DNA of 64,000 nt from SZUA-320 sp963707875 (lineage in GTDB: Bacteria > Gemmatimonadota > Gemmatimonadetes > Gemmatimonadales > GWC2-71-9): positions 744,001 to 808,000 of the forward strand of contig CAVPRU010000001.1 of assembly GCA_963707875.1 (NCBI GenBank), given 5' to 3'. Positions 9,137 through 18,569 of the stretch are shown piece by piece. Both the position numbers and the translations under genes were made by a program. Positions within the stretch are counted from its first letter, which is position 1. Each line of letters starts with the position of its first letter. A model generated the notes under the pieces. The model saw nothing but the letters and a program-made list of their open reading frames with translations. It searched no databases and was not told where the DNA came from.

Positions 9137-9779
9137 TCACATAGCCGGACAGACAGGCGTTGGTCACGGCGTGGGCCACAATGCAGTCGCCGAGGCTCTT
9201 GGTCTTCCACATCCAGCCGTTGTAGATCAACCCCGCCAGCAGTCCGACATCCCAATACCCGCCGTGCTCCGAGGCGAACAGCAGCGCCGTGATCCAGAAG
9301 GCCGTCCTGGTGTAGCTCCCGAGCGCCACCTGCTGGAAATCGGGATTGCTGATCCATCGCGGCAGCCAGCCCCGCCAGAACAGCTCCTCCACGATCGGCA
9401 CCAGAATCGCAGCCCGGAGCGACCGGAGGACCAGGGTCGCCGGGTCACCGCGAGCGGCCTCGGCCAGGCTCGACCCTCCCCCACCGAGGAGGCTGTTCTG
9501 GAAGAGCCAGGAGTCGCGATAGCCGGCAAACATCAGGTCCGGCGCAATCCACAGCGCGAACACTCCGACCCCGATGGCCAGAGTCCCGACCCAGTGGCGG
9601 ACCCTGAAATCCAGCACCGATCGACTCACCAGCAGCAGGGCACCACCTACCACCACCAGCCGAATGACCTGGTCGGCGAGCGGGTCCACCCCGGTCATGG
9701 GAAGCACCGCCAGCAGGAGGATGAACAGCGCAAACGGCAGCACGTATGGCACGGCCGGCCATCGGGTCACCAGGGTCAT
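9108..9779 (-). CDS. CPBP-family intramembrane metalloprotease
   Basis: 223 residues from ATG 9779. A longer frame from GTG 9839 is rejected because its first codons are one arm of a terminator hairpin (9814-9839). About six to seven hydrophobic segments. The CAAX-protease/bacteriocin-processing signature is visible as VEELFWRGWLPRW (paired Glu plus Arg), FASEHG (His) and the C-terminal HAVTNACLSGY (His, Asn). These are the residues that bind the catalytic metal in Rce1-type proteases. Likely resembles the CAAX-related subgroup found near exosortase genes, but no exosortase is present here. Target unknown. Confidence 0.85.
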   Translation of the reverse strand: MTLVTRWPAVPYVLPFALFILLLAVLPMTGVDPLADQVIRLVVVGGALLLVSRSVLDFRVRHWVGTLAIGVGVFALWIAPDLMFAGYRDSWLFQNSLLGGGGSSLAEAARGDPATLVLRSLRAAILVPIVEELFWRGWLPRWISNPDFQQVALGSYTRTAFWITALLFASEHGGYWDVGLLAGLIYNGWMWKTKSLGDCIVAHAVTNACLSGYVIMTGEWQYW

Positions 9780-9813
9780 CTCGGTTCGAAAGGAGGGTTT
9801 GGAGGGCGAGGGT

Positions 9814-9839
9814 GTGGCGGGGGTCGCAGCCCCCGCCAC
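9814..9839 (-). terminator. hairpin terminator downstream of the TonB receptor gene
   Basis: Perfect 10-bp stem (GTGGCGGGGG / CCCCCGCCAC) with a 6-base loop, starting about ten bases beyond the receptor stop codon. No long T tract follows, as is common in high-GC genomes. It separates the receptor from the CPBP gene and argues against a CPBP start at 9839. Confidence 0.65.
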
Positions 9840-9849
9840 CCACCGGCGA

Positions 9850-12664
9850 CTAGAAGGCGAACTGCAGCTTGGTCATGACCAGCCGACCCAGCTGAGGAAT
9901 GCCCACGAAGGTGCTGTAGTTCTCGTTCAGAATGTTCTCCATCAGCACGGAAAACATCAGGTGGTCGCTGAACCTGGGCCGCCAGGTGACCTGGGCGTCG
10001 AGCAGACCGTAGCTGTTGATCGGCAGCAGCTGGCCCTGGCTGTCTCTCGGGCTGACATACACCCCCGAGTTGACCGGGAAGCCTTTGACGTAGCGACCCC
10101 GGGTCTCGGCCGACCAGCCGGCCCCGTCATTCCGGTACCGGAGGGTGGCCGACCCCTTGCTCTTGCTGGCGTTGAGCGCGATGTCGGTCGGCCCGCCGAC
10201 GTCGTCCGCGGCAAAGAAATCGTCGCTCACCCAGCTGTAGGTCCCCGACACCGACCAGTAGTCGGCAAAGAAGTAGTCGAGCGCGAGGTCCGCGCCCCAC
10301 AGGTCCACCTTCCCGAAGTTCCGGTAGGTCAGAAAGATGTCGGAACTCTGGGTCAGGGGATCGTCGGGTACGATGGTCGCCAGTGGCACGCCGCTGAGGC
10401 CCGCCGCGACGCTCCCACCGTTGAGGCCGGCCATCCCTACCGCCACGGTCTGCACCGTCTGCTGGGCGGCCGCATCGCTGAGACCCGCACCCCTCAGCCC
10501 GGGGTACAGATAGGTCATCAGGTGGGCGGTGGTGGTGGCCAGATCCAGGAATACCGAGGGAGACTCGACGATCAGCGGTCCGACAAAGTTCTCCTTCCGC
10601 TGGAACCAGCCGTCGATCGAGATCCGGAACCTGTCGTTGATGATGCCCTTGTACCCGAGCTCGTAGGCGTTGGTGATCGTCGGCTGAATCACACTGATGT
10701 CGGCCACCTCCTCTGGTGTCACGTTCCTGAACACACCGGCCGTGGCATCGAGCCGTCGCAACTGGGTGCCCACGGCGGTTGGGACCGGCACTCCGAGCAG
10801 CAGGGGGGCCAGCGGGCCGAGGGCGGGCGCGACCGCCCCGGCCGCCACGCCCCAGAGGGTGGCCGCCCGGGCCGGCAGCGCCGCCTGGGGCACCCCCGGG
10901 AACGGCCCGGGCCGCATGCAGAGGTTGTCCACCCCACCGGTCCCGCAGTAGCCCCGGAACGAGAACCCGGCCTGGGGAACCCCGAGCGCCCGGACCTTGT
11001 AGGGTCCCGCCTGGGCTGCCACGATGTCGAGGAAGAGGTTGTTGCTGGACGGGGTCGAAAAGGCCCGATTGTATGTCACCCGGAGGTTGTGGTTCTCGGC
11101 TGGGGTAAACACCAGCGCGGCCCGGGGAGAGAACACCCGATCCTTGACCCGACTGTGGTCGTCGATCCGGAGGGCCGCCACCAGGTTGAGCCTGGAGGTG
11201 AGCTCGGTCTTGCTCTGCAGGTACCCGCCCCCACTCGGTGATGTCGTCGTCCTCCTCGTTCCGGCCGTTGATCGTCCCGTCGGTCACCGAGTTGGTCTTG
11301 GAGTAGTCCACCCCGTAGATGAAGTCCTGCCGGGCGCCGAGCATGAACCCGTGCTGCAGCTGGGCCGCGTTGACGTTGGAGCGGTCCACGATCGGCTTGC
11401 CATCCCTGAGCAGGAAGCTGCCGGAGTTGTCCTGCGGGCTGTCATTCCCCGAGTTGCTCTGATTGCGGAACACCTGGAAGAAGAGCCGATCGTACCGGGC
11501 CCGCACCTGGTAGTAGGTGTAGGACCAGTCCCGGGCCTGGGCCGCGCCGATTCCGGTGTATTCGATCAGGTTCCCCGCGTTGGTCCGCCCGGCGGAGACG
11601 ATGATCTCGGAACCAGCCGTGGGCCGGTAGTCGGCCCGGAAGTCCGCCGCGACCCGCTCCAGGTCGAAATCCCGGCAGCCGAATCCGGCCGTGCAGGTCT
11701 TGCCGGGAAGGGCGGCCGGCTCCGCCGGATCCTTGGCCCGCCACTCCTCCGACTTCAGAATCTCGGCGGACACCTTGAAGCCGAACTTGTCGCTCAGCCG
11801 ACTCGCGTGACGGAGTCCCATCCGGAGCACACTATTCCCACCGTCAAAGGAGGTACCGAGCGAGTCGCGGGAATCCGACCGAAAGCCCGATTCCAGGGTG
11901 AGCTGGGTCCCGGGGCTGCTGATCGGTGACTTGGTAATGATGTTGAGGACGCCGTTGGCGGCGTTGGGACCGTACAGCGCCGCCCCGGGTCCCAGCACGA
12001 ATTCCACCCGCTCCACATCGTCGTTGGTCGTCGGGGCGAAGGCCGCCACGTTGACCCGGAGCGACGGGACCGCCGCGAACCGGTTGTCGCTGATGACGAG
12101 CATGGCCCCGGAGAAGATGTTGTTGAACCCGCGGCCCACCACGTTGCTCTGCACCAGGCCACCCTGGGAGATGTCCACTCCCGGGAGGGACTTGAGGTGG
12201 TCAATCATGGTGAGGGCCGGGCGCTCGGTGATATCCACAGTCGCTACCACGTGGACCGAGGCGGGAGACTCGAGGGCCTTTTCCGGGGCCCGGGACCCGG
12301 TAACGACGACCGGATCCAGCTCGAAGGGCTTCGGGATGAGCGCCGCGTTCGCCGTCGCCGTTCCGCCAGCGGTCACTACCACGTTGTCGATTCGCACGGC
12401 CGTGAACCCGACTGCCGTCACCAGCACCGAGTAGGTCCCCGCCGTCAATCCAGTCAGCCGGTAGGTGCCGCTCGCCCCCGCCACCGTGCCCCCAACCCGC
12501 TGCCCCGAGGCGCCCGAGACCGTGACCACGGCATCGGCAATTGCGGCCCCGGTTTCCCGGTTGGTCACCAGACCGGAGATCGCTCCGGTCTGGGCCGCGA
12601 GAGACACCGTGCCAACCACCATGCCGGTCATGAGGAGGACAAATGCCCTGATGCGCGTGCGCAT
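9850..12664 (-). CDS. TonB-dependent receptor, interrupted by a one-base frameshift
   Basis: Outer-membrane receptor, about 937 residues if corrected. ATG 12664 has AGAGG eight bases upstream and opens a Sec signal (MRTRIRAFVLLMTGMVVG...). Order: carboxypeptidase-regulatory-like domain (about 26-105, GAISGLVTNRETGAAI), TonB-box-like DPVVVTGSR, plug (about 115-235, LKSLPGVDISQGG, VLGPGAALYGPNAANGVLNI), then beta-barrel ending in a C-terminal Phe (LQFAF). Near residue 478 the frame breaks in the C run at 11228-11232; removing one base gives ITEWGGYLQSKTELTSRL and restores the barrel. Ligand unknown. Follows the antiporter gene on the same strand. Confidence 0.85.
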
Positions 12665-12752
12665 GAACACCACCTCTTTCAAAGTGAAGCCGGGGGAATC
12701 AGAACGGGTCTTCGGATAGCCCAGTCAATACTCGCGCCGAGGAACTGCATTG

Positions 12753-14003
12753 TCAAGCTGACTCGGCCGGGGGCGGGGCTTCCGGTTCAGGAAAGGGCCC
12801 GAACAGCCGACGGTATCCCCGTCGAAGCGCTCCCGTTTCCATGGCCGGGACCAGACCCGCCGTCAGGAGAATGCTGAGCAGCACCACCTGGTAAGTCGTG
12901 TCGCGAATCACTTCACCACCTGGCACCCCCGCCGCGAGCGGAATCGAGGCGATGACCGCCGCGGCCAGCCCCTTGGGCACCATGTAGGACACGACCCTGG
13001 CCTCGGTCCACGGCACCTTCCGACTCAACAACCCCCGGGTAATGGCCAACCGGCCGGCGTAGGCCGCGAGCACGATCAGCAGCGCCAGGATCGCTTCGGC
13101 CGGAACGAACGACATGGACAGTCCGAGGTAGACGAAGAAGAAGATCTTGAAGATGAAGACCAGCTCCCCATGAAACTCCCGCTCGCTGTCGGTGAGGACG
13201 GTGGGGTGCTTCTCCACGATCCGCAGCTTGGTGATCCCCAACTCGTCCTGGTTGACCAGGGCAATCCCGAACGCCAGCACCGCGATGGCCCCACTGTACC
13301 CCAGCATCTCGGCCACCCCATAGAGAATCAACGCGAAGGCCAGGGTAGTGGTGAGGGTGTTGGGATACCGGCGGATGTGGGTCAGAAAGACCAGCCAGAG
13401 CACCGCCCCGGCCACCCCGACCATGGTGGCCAGCACCAGGGTCGACAGCACGCCGCCAAGAATGGGACCGACGGTCATCACACCTTGTTCCCAGGCCTGG
13501 AGGAGGGAGAACAGCCCGACGATGGTCAGCACGTCGGTCAGGGCGGATTCGGTGATCAGGATGGTCGCGGCGGGTTCGCCGAGCTGCAGCTGACGGACGA
13601 TTGGGATGACCACCGCCGACGAGCTGCCACCGACCGCGGCGCCGAGCATCAGGGCCGGCATCCCTTCCAGTCCCCCGAGCGCGGCGCCGATCCCGGCCCC
13701 CAGCGCGGTGGTGAGCACGAAGGTCAGGACCGCCAGCAGGCTGGTGTCCCGCATCGATGCCCTGAGATCGGGGATCTTGAGCGTGGTGCCGCTGTCGAAC
13801 AGGATGACCAGCAGGGCGAGGGTGGTCATCACCGGGCCGACCTTCCCGAAATCCTCCGGATGGAGCAGGCCGAGGATGGGGCCCAGGACCAGGCCCAGCA
13901 CGATCAACATCAACACATCCGGGACGCGGGTCTTGGTGAACAGGGCGGTGGCCCCGTGCGCCAGGAAGTACAGCAGCGCGATCGCTAGAATGGTGGAAGC
14001 CAC
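12753..14003 (-). CDS. cation:proton antiporter (CPA-type)
   Basis: 416 residues from GTG 14003 with GAGG four bases upstream. About twelve to thirteen hydrophobic segments of the Na+/H+ exchanger fold. Informative pieces are GPILGLLHPEDFGKVGPVMTT, LFDSGTTL, GGSSSAVVIPIVRQ, the ion-site motif ITESALTDVLTIV (Glu/Asp pair) and, later, LGLSMSFVP and YMVPKGLAAAVI. It should exchange Na+ or K+ for protons at the inner membrane. The C-terminus is short and cytosolic, with no TrkA domain. It lies 36 bases after the amidohydrolase gene on the same strand. Confidence 0.9.
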   Translation of the reverse strand: MASTILAIALLYFLAHGATALFTKTRVPDVLMLIVLGLVLGPILGLLHPEDFGKVGPVMTTLALLVILFDSGTTLKIPDLRASMRDTSLLAVLTFVLTTALGAGIGAALGGLEGMPALMLGAAVGGSSSAVVIPIVRQLQLGEPAATILITESALTDVLTIVGLFSLLQAWEQGVMTVGPILGGVLSTLVLATMVGVAGAVLWLVFLTHIRRYPNTLTTTLAFALILYGVAEMLGYSGAIAVLAFGIALVNQDELGITKLRIVEKHPTVLTDSEREFHGELVFIFKIFFFVYLGLSMSFVPAEAILALLIVLAAYAGRLAITRGLLSRKVPWTEARVVSYMVPKGLAAAVIASIPLAAGVPGGEVIRDTTYQVVLLSILLTAGLVPAMETGALRRGYRRLFGPFPEPEAPPPAESA

Positions 14004-14039
14004 GGGACCTCAGGATGAAGTTGACAGGACCGACGCGAA

Positions 14040-15323
14040 TCAGGGCTGGCGGATGATCCGCCCGCGCTGCATGACAAAACGCACTGCCCGGAGGGCGCTG
14101 ATCGACTCGAGCGGGTTCCCCTCCACCGCAATCAGGTCGGCCAGCAGGCCAACCTGAACCTGCCCGATCTGGTCATCCAGGTGGAGCACTCGGGCGTTGA
14201 CCGAGGTCGCGGCGCGGAGCGCCTCGATCACCGGGGTGCCGTAGTCGACCAGCAGTTCCAGCTCCCGCACATTCTCCCCATGGGGAAAGACCCCGACGTC
14301 ACTGCCATTGCACAAGGTGACGCCTGCTTCGAGGGCGTCGAGGAGACTCTGCCGCTTGGCGGCGATCCGGGCCGGCTCCGGGTCGAGGCCTTTCCGCCAG
14401 CCACGATACTGGGAGACGGCATCGCCGGCGGCGACCGTCGGACAGAGCGCCACCCCGCGCTCCCGCATCAGCCGGAAGATCTCCGGGGTGCCCCCATCGC
14501 CGTGATCGATGGTCTCGACCCCGGCGAGCACCGCCCGCCGCATCCCCTCGGCGGTGGAGGCGTGGGCCACCACAGGGCGTCCCGACGCCCGGGCCACTTC
14601 CACGATCGTGGTCAGTTCTGCCAGGGTGAACGTTGGCCGGGCCTCCCCCCCCGGCCCCCAGCCGTAATCGGCGTAGACCTTGATCCAATCGGCCCCCTTC
14701 CCGATCTGATCCCGCACCACCCTGGTCAGCCCCTCGACTCCATCCGCCACCTCGGCGCCCATCAGCGGGGCCGACCCCTCCGGCGCGAAGCCCCGTGGCC
14801 CGTAGGCTCCGGTGGCCACGATCGCCCGGGTGGTTACCAGGAGTCTGGGGCCGGGGATGATCCCCTCCTCGATGGCCTGCTTCAGCCCGACATCAGCGTA
14901 CCCTGCCGCTTCGGTCCCCAGATCCCGCAAAGTGGTGAACCCGGCCCAGAGAGTCCGTTGGGCCTGGACCGTGGCCCGGGCCACCCGGTACGCCAGAGGC
15001 TCCCGAAGCAGCTGATCGTCCCAGGAGGTTTCATCATACGGATGGAGCAGGAGATGGCTATGAGCGTCGATCAGGCCGGGAAGCAGGGTCAGGCCGGGTA
15101 GCGCCACTTGGCGCGCCCCGGCGGGCAGGTTCGCCGTCGGACCCACCCCCACGATCCGATCCCCCCGGACCACGACCCGCCACCCCCGGTGGAGTTGGGC
15201 CGTGGCGCCGTCGAACACCGCGTCAGGGACCAGGACGAGGGTCTCGGCACCGGCGCCCGGGACCTGAGCCAGGCCAGCGGTGGCAGGTACTCCAGAAAGC
15301 ACGAGGATCAGTGCGAGGCGCAT
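14040..15323 (-). CDS. secreted metal-dependent amidohydrolase (imidazolonepropionase-like)
   Basis: 427 residues from ATG 15323; the ribosome site is weak. A signal peptide (MRLALILVLSGVPATAGLAQ) places it outside the cytoplasm. Amidohydrolase superfamily landmarks: DAHSHLLLHP (HxH metal ligands), IKVYADYG (Lys bridging position), VVAHAST and ETIDHGDGG (metal His residues), and NGSDVG (catalytic Asp). This set matches the exported Xaa-Pro-dipeptidase/imidazolonepropionase-like hydrolases common in Gemmatimonadota and Acidobacteria. The substrate is probably a cyclic amide or dipeptide; not resolvable. First gene of a minus-strand run with the antiporter and the TonB receptor. Confidence 0.87.
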   Translation of the reverse strand: MRLALILVLSGVPATAGLAQVPGAGAETLVLVPDAVFDGATAQLHRGWRVVVRGDRIVGVGPTANLPAGARQVALPGLTLLPGLIDAHSHLLLHPYDETSWDDQLLREPLAYRVARATVQAQRTLWAGFTTLRDLGTEAAGYADVGLKQAIEEGIIPGPRLLVTTRAIVATGAYGPRGFAPEGSAPLMGAEVADGVEGLTRVVRDQIGKGADWIKVYADYGWGPGGEARPTFTLAELTTIVEVARASGRPVVAHASTAEGMRRAVLAGVETIDHGDGGTPEIFRLMRERGVALCPTVAAGDAVSQYRGWRKGLDPEPARIAAKRQSLLDALEAGVTLCNGSDVGVFPHGENVRELELLVDYGTPVIEALRAATSVNARVLHLDDQIGQVQVGLLADLIAVEGNPLESISALRAVRFVMQRGRIIRQP

Positions 15324-15437
15324 GGAGCAGTGAATATGCCCCTCAACCGGACAGTCTGCCAGACGCCAGTCTTGGACTTTCCGGGGTTTCCGGCCATGTT
15401 TCCCGGTTGTGACCACCACCGAGACGAGGCTAAGCGC

Positions 15438-16361
15438 ATGAGAACACTCCCCCTGGCGGGAACCGCCGCCATCCTGGTCCTGATCGCCGCCGGCTGCAAG
15501 GGCACCGGAACCACCGCAGCCATTCCAGCGGACTCCACCGCGTTCTACCGCACCCAGTCGGAGAACATGGCGGCCCTCAGCATGGAAAAGGACAGCCTGC
15601 TCCGGGAGCTGACCGAGACCACGCGGCTGATCACCGATGTGAGTGTGGAGTTGGCGACCATCCGCACCGCCCCGCCCACCAACGCTCCGGTGGTCGGCAG
15701 TGAAGGAATACGGTCGGACGAACGGGCCGAAGTGCTGGCGAAGGTCCGCCAGCTGACCGCCCGGATCCGGCAGAGCGAGTCCCGGTTGGCCACCACCCGT
15801 CGGCGACTCGACTCGCTGGCCCTCTCCTCGGACTCGCTGCGGTCGTCGCTCGCCGCCTACGTGGCCACGGTCGCTGATCTCGAGGGCATGCTCGCCGATC
15901 AGAAGACCACGATCCAGACCCTCACTGACCAGATCGGCACTCTGACTCAGCAGAACGTCCAGCTGACCGCCGAGAAGGCCGAACTGCAAGACACCGTCTC
16001 GGAGATGGATGAGCGGGAGAACGAGGTCTACTACGTCATCGGCACCAAGAAGGAACTGATGAGCCGCGGCATCATCTCGGAGGAGGGCGGCACCCGGTTC
16101 CTGATCTTCACCCGGACCGGTGAGACGCTGGTGCCGGCCGCCGTGCTGGATCCCGCCCAGTTCACCAAGGCCGATCGTCGGACCCTGACCGAGCTCGCGA
16201 TGCCCAAGGCCAACAAGGACTACCGGGTCATCTCCCACCATGATCTGGCGTACGTCGAGGCCGACCGGATGAACAAGGGCAAGTTCCGGGGAACCCTGCG
16301 GATCACGGCCCCGACGTCGTTCTGGGGGCCGTCCAAGTTCCTCATCATCGTGGAGAACTGA
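15438..16361 (+). CDS. coiled-coil lipoprotein of unknown function
   Basis: 307 residues from ATG 15438, with GAGG about eight bases upstream. Signal peptide and lipobox (LVLIAAGC). Residues about 35-200 are rich in heptads and predicted coiled coil (LTARIRQSESRLATTRRRLDSLALSSDSLRSSL), followed by a compact C-terminal domain with YYVIGTKKELMSRGIISEEGG and SHHDLAYVEADRMNKGKFRGTLRITAP, similar to the Cbp1/chromosome-partition-like lipoproteins of Bacteroidota in style. Probably a periplasmic scaffold. The gene is divergent from the amidohydrolase and six bases ahead of the phosphatase gene. Confidence 0.8.
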   Translation: MRTLPLAGTAAILVLIAAGCKGTGTTAAIPADSTAFYRTQSENMAALSMEKDSLLRELTETTRLITDVSVELATIRTAPPTNAPVVGSEGIRSDERAEVLAKVRQLTARIRQSESRLATTRRRLDSLALSSDSLRSSLAAYVATVADLEGMLADQKTTIQTLTDQIGTLTQQNVQLTAEKAELQDTVSEMDERENEVYYVIGTKKELMSRGIISEEGGTRFLIFTRTGETLVPAAVLDPAQFTKADRRTLTELAMPKANKDYRVISHHDLAYVEADRMNKGKFRGTLRITAPTSFWGPSKFLIIVEN

Positions 16362-16367
16362 CCCCGG

Positions 16368-16877
16368 ATGCGGCTGGTGGTCGTCCGGCACGCCATCGCG
16401 GAGGATCGTGACGTGTTTGCCCGGACCGGCCAGACCGATGATCGACGGCCGCTGACGGGACGAGGCCGCGAGCGCATGGCTCTTGGCGCTCGCGGCCTCG
16501 CGACGTTGGTCCGGTCGGTCGACGTCCTGGCGGCCAGTCCCTACCTGAGAACGATGGAAACGGCCGCCATCCTGGCCGAGGCGTGGGTGGGTCCGACGCC
16601 GGTGCCGGTCGGGGCGTTGGAGCCCGGGGGAGATTACGACCAGCTGGGGGCCTGGCTTCGGGCGCTGGGTCCGGATCAGCGGGTGGCCATCGTGGGCCAC
16701 GAGCCCCACCTGTCCGGGTTCGTGTCCCGGCTGATCGGAGCGCGGGGCAGCGTCATCGAGCTCAAGAAGGGGGCCGCCTGCTACCTGACCCTGGCTCCCT
16801 CCGCCGGGGCGGGGTCCGGGGTGCTGCGCTGGTCCCTGCACCCCAAGCAGCTCCGCCGCCTGGCAGACGCCGAATAG
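16368..16877 (+). CDS. sixA: histidine phosphatase (SixA-like phosphohistidine phosphatase)
   Basis: 169 residues. Histidine phosphatase superfamily: the RHG-type motif VVRHAIAE at the N-terminus carries the phospho-accepting His, SPYLRTMETA the second Arg, and AIVGHEPHL the second His. Length and the short compact body match SixA, which removes phosphate from His in phosphorelay proteins, rather than sugar-phosphate mutases. Six bases separate it from the upstream lipoprotein, so they are co-transcribed. Cytoplasmic. The gene name is a family-level assignment. Confidence 0.85.
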   Translation: MRLVVVRHAIAEDRDVFARTGQTDDRRPLTGRGRERMALGARGLATLVRSVDVLAASPYLRTMETAAILAEAWVGPTPVPVGALEPGGDYDQLGAWLRALGPDQRVAIVGHEPHLSGFVSRLIGARGSVIELKKGAACYLTLAPSAGAGSGVLRWSLHPKQLRRLADAE

Positions 16878-16878
16878 G

Positions 16879-17658
16879 CTACCGCTCTCCCAGAATCCGC
16901 CGCCGCCGAAGTACTCGACGCGCCTCGGCCGCCGCCAGGCTCCTTGCTATCACCGCCATCGCCTCATCGACCGAATCGGTCACCGTGAGCAGATCGAGAT
17001 CGGCCGGATGGATGGTCCCGTGCCGAACCAGGGTACCGCGCATCATCTCGAGGAGCGGGGCCCAGTATTCGGTGCACATCAGCACGATCGGGAAGTCGGA
17101 GATCTTCCCCGTCTGCACCAGGGTCAACGCCTCGAACAGCTCGTCCAGCGTGCCGAGCCCCCCGGGCATCACCACGAACGCCATGCTGTACTTGACCAGC
17201 ATCACCTTGCGGACGAAGAAGTACCTGAAGTTGATGAACCGATCGAGGTAGGGGTTCGGGACCTGCTCGGCCGGCAGCAGGATGTTGCAGCCGATCGACG
17301 TACCCCCCGCTTCGCGTGCCCCCCGGTTGGCCGCTTCCATGATGCCGGGGCCCCCGCCGGTCATGGTGGTCATTCCCAGCAGGGCCACCCGCCGGCCGAC
17401 CTCCTGGGCCAGCCGGTAATAGGGATGATCCTCCGGAAACCGGGCCGACCCGAACACCGTGATGCAGGGCCCGGTGAAATGGAGCGCCCGGAACCCCTTG
17501 ATGAACTCGGCGGCGATCCGGATCACCCGGAGGAGCTCGTTCCACCGAGCCCGAGGGCCCTCCAGGAAGTCCGGTACCTCGGAGCCACCGGGCCCGAGCA
17601 GCCAGCGGCGATCCGGTACCAGGGGTGGGGCCGGCGGTTCAGGAGGCGGAACGGTCAT
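16879..17658 (-). CDS. LOG family protein (nucleoside 5'-monophosphate phosphoribohydrolase-like)
   Basis: 259 residues from ATG 17658. Earlier in-frame starts at 17694 and beyond lie at or upstream of the predicted transcript start (TATCTT at 17687-17692), so the shorter form is favoured. The Rossmann-like LOG fold is clear: TVFGSARFPEDHPYY, TGGGPGIMEAANRGAREAGG and the signature PGGLGTLDELFEALT, whose Arg/Glu pair cleaves the N-glycosidic bond of nucleoside monophosphates. It probably hydrolyses AMP or a related nucleotide; cytokinin activation is only known for some members. It converges on the phosphatase gene with one base between stops. Confidence 0.88.
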   Translation of the reverse strand: MTVPPPEPPAPPLVPDRRWLLGPGGSEVPDFLEGPRARWNELLRVIRIAAEFIKGFRALHFTGPCITVFGSARFPEDHPYYRLAQEVGRRVALLGMTTMTGGGPGIMEAANRGAREAGGTSIGCNILLPAEQVPNPYLDRFINFRYFFVRKVMLVKYSMAFVVMPGGLGTLDELFEALTLVQTGKISDFPIVLMCTEYWAPLLEMMRGTLVRHGTIHPADLDLLTVTDSVDEAMAVIARSLAAAEARRVLRRRRILGER

Positions 17659-17686
17659 CGGCTTCTCATGAGAATGGTGGTCTCGC

Positions 17687-17725
17687 AAGATAGCCATCCC
17701 CCACACCCGGCTCGCCAGCTAGCTT
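17687..17725. promoter_or_regulatory. divergent promoter pair, LOG gene and S1/P1 nuclease gene
   Basis: TATCTT on the minus strand at 17687-17692 faces the LOG gene, leaving a leader of about 22 nt before ATG 17658. TAGCTT on the plus strand at 17720-17725 faces the nuclease, leaving a leader of about 20 nt that carries GAGGAG before ATG 17751. No convincing -35 boxes. The positions support both chosen start codons. Confidence 0.45.
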
Positions 17726-17750
17726 TCCCAGGACTCTCCGAGGAGCCTCC

Positions 17751-18569
17751 ATGCTCGCCCTGCTGGCCGTCCTGATCTCGCCTGCCCCCAAGCTCCCGCC
17801 CGCCACGATCCGCTGGTGGGACCGAGGCCACCACGCGGTTGCGGCGCTGGCCTGGTCCCGACTGTCCCCCGAAGCACGGGGTCTCGCCAGCCAGCTCCTT
17901 GCTGGCGACGATTTCATCCAGGTCTCGACCTGGGCCGACAGCGTGCGGCCCCACCGCCGGGAGACGGGGCCCTGGCACTACGTCAACATCGCCATCTGGG
18001 AGCCGCGCTTCGATCCGGACCGTCACTGCCCCGAGGGGAACTGCGTCATCGACGCGATCGAACGGTTCCGCACGGTGCTGTCCGACCCGGAGGCCCCGGC
18101 GGAGGCTCGCGGGGAGGCGCTCCGCTTCCTGATCCACTTCGTGGGCGACATTCATCAGCCGCTCCACGCCGGGGACCGGAGTGACCGCGGCGGGAATGAC
18201 ACCCGGGTGACCTTCGGCGGGCGGGAAACCAACCTGCACGCCATCTGGGACGGCGCCGTGGTCGAGCTGCTGGCCCCGACCGAGCCGGGACTGATCGCCC
18301 GGCTCCAGACCCGGCTGGACGCGGTGCCGGAGGAGCTGGTCCGGGGCTGGGGAGATGATCCGGTGCTGCTATGGGCACTGGAGGGCCAGACCATCGCGAA
18401 GGACCACGCCTACCGGCTTCCGGCCGACGGCGCGATCGATACCCGGTATCTCGATGACCAGCGGGAAGTGGTGGAGATGGCCCTGCTCAAGGCCGGGGTC
18501 CGGTTGGCCGCGCTCCTCGAGGCCGCGCTCACTCCCCGAGCCGGGCCTGAAGCTTCTCCAGGACGCTGA
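17751..18569 (+). CDS. secreted S1/P1-type zinc nuclease
   Basis: 272 residues with a GAGGAG box. A short signal precedes Trp22; in this family the mature protein starts with a Trp whose amino group binds zinc, and WWDRGHHAVAALA fits with Trp22 and His27. Other zinc ligands visible: STWADSVR (Asp), GPWHYVNI (His), HFVGDIHQPLHAGD (His, Asp, His) and NLHAIWD (His, Asp). All expected ligands are present, so it should be active on single-stranded DNA or RNA, or on 3'-nucleotides, outside the cytoplasm. A nutrient-scavenging role is inferred. The last 41 bases overlap the convergent ligD gene. Confidence 0.92.
   Translation: MLALLAVLISPAPKLPPATIRWWDRGHHAVAALAWSRLSPEARGLASQLLAGDDFIQVSTWADSVRPHRRETGPWHYVNIAIWEPRFDPDRHCPEGNCVIDAIERFRTVLSDPEAPAEARGEALRFLIHFVGDIHQPLHAGDRSDRGGNDTRVTFGGRETNLHAIWDGAVVELLAPTEPGLIARLQTRLDAVPEELVRGWGDDPVLLWALEGQTIAKDHAYRLPADGAIDTRYLDDQREVVEMALLKAGVRLAALLEAALTPRAGPEASPGR

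Noticed and set aside
9780..9839. Longer N-terminus of the CPBP protease from GTG 9839
   Set aside because: These codons are the arm and loop of a perfect terminator hairpin; ATG 9779 starts right before the first membrane segment.
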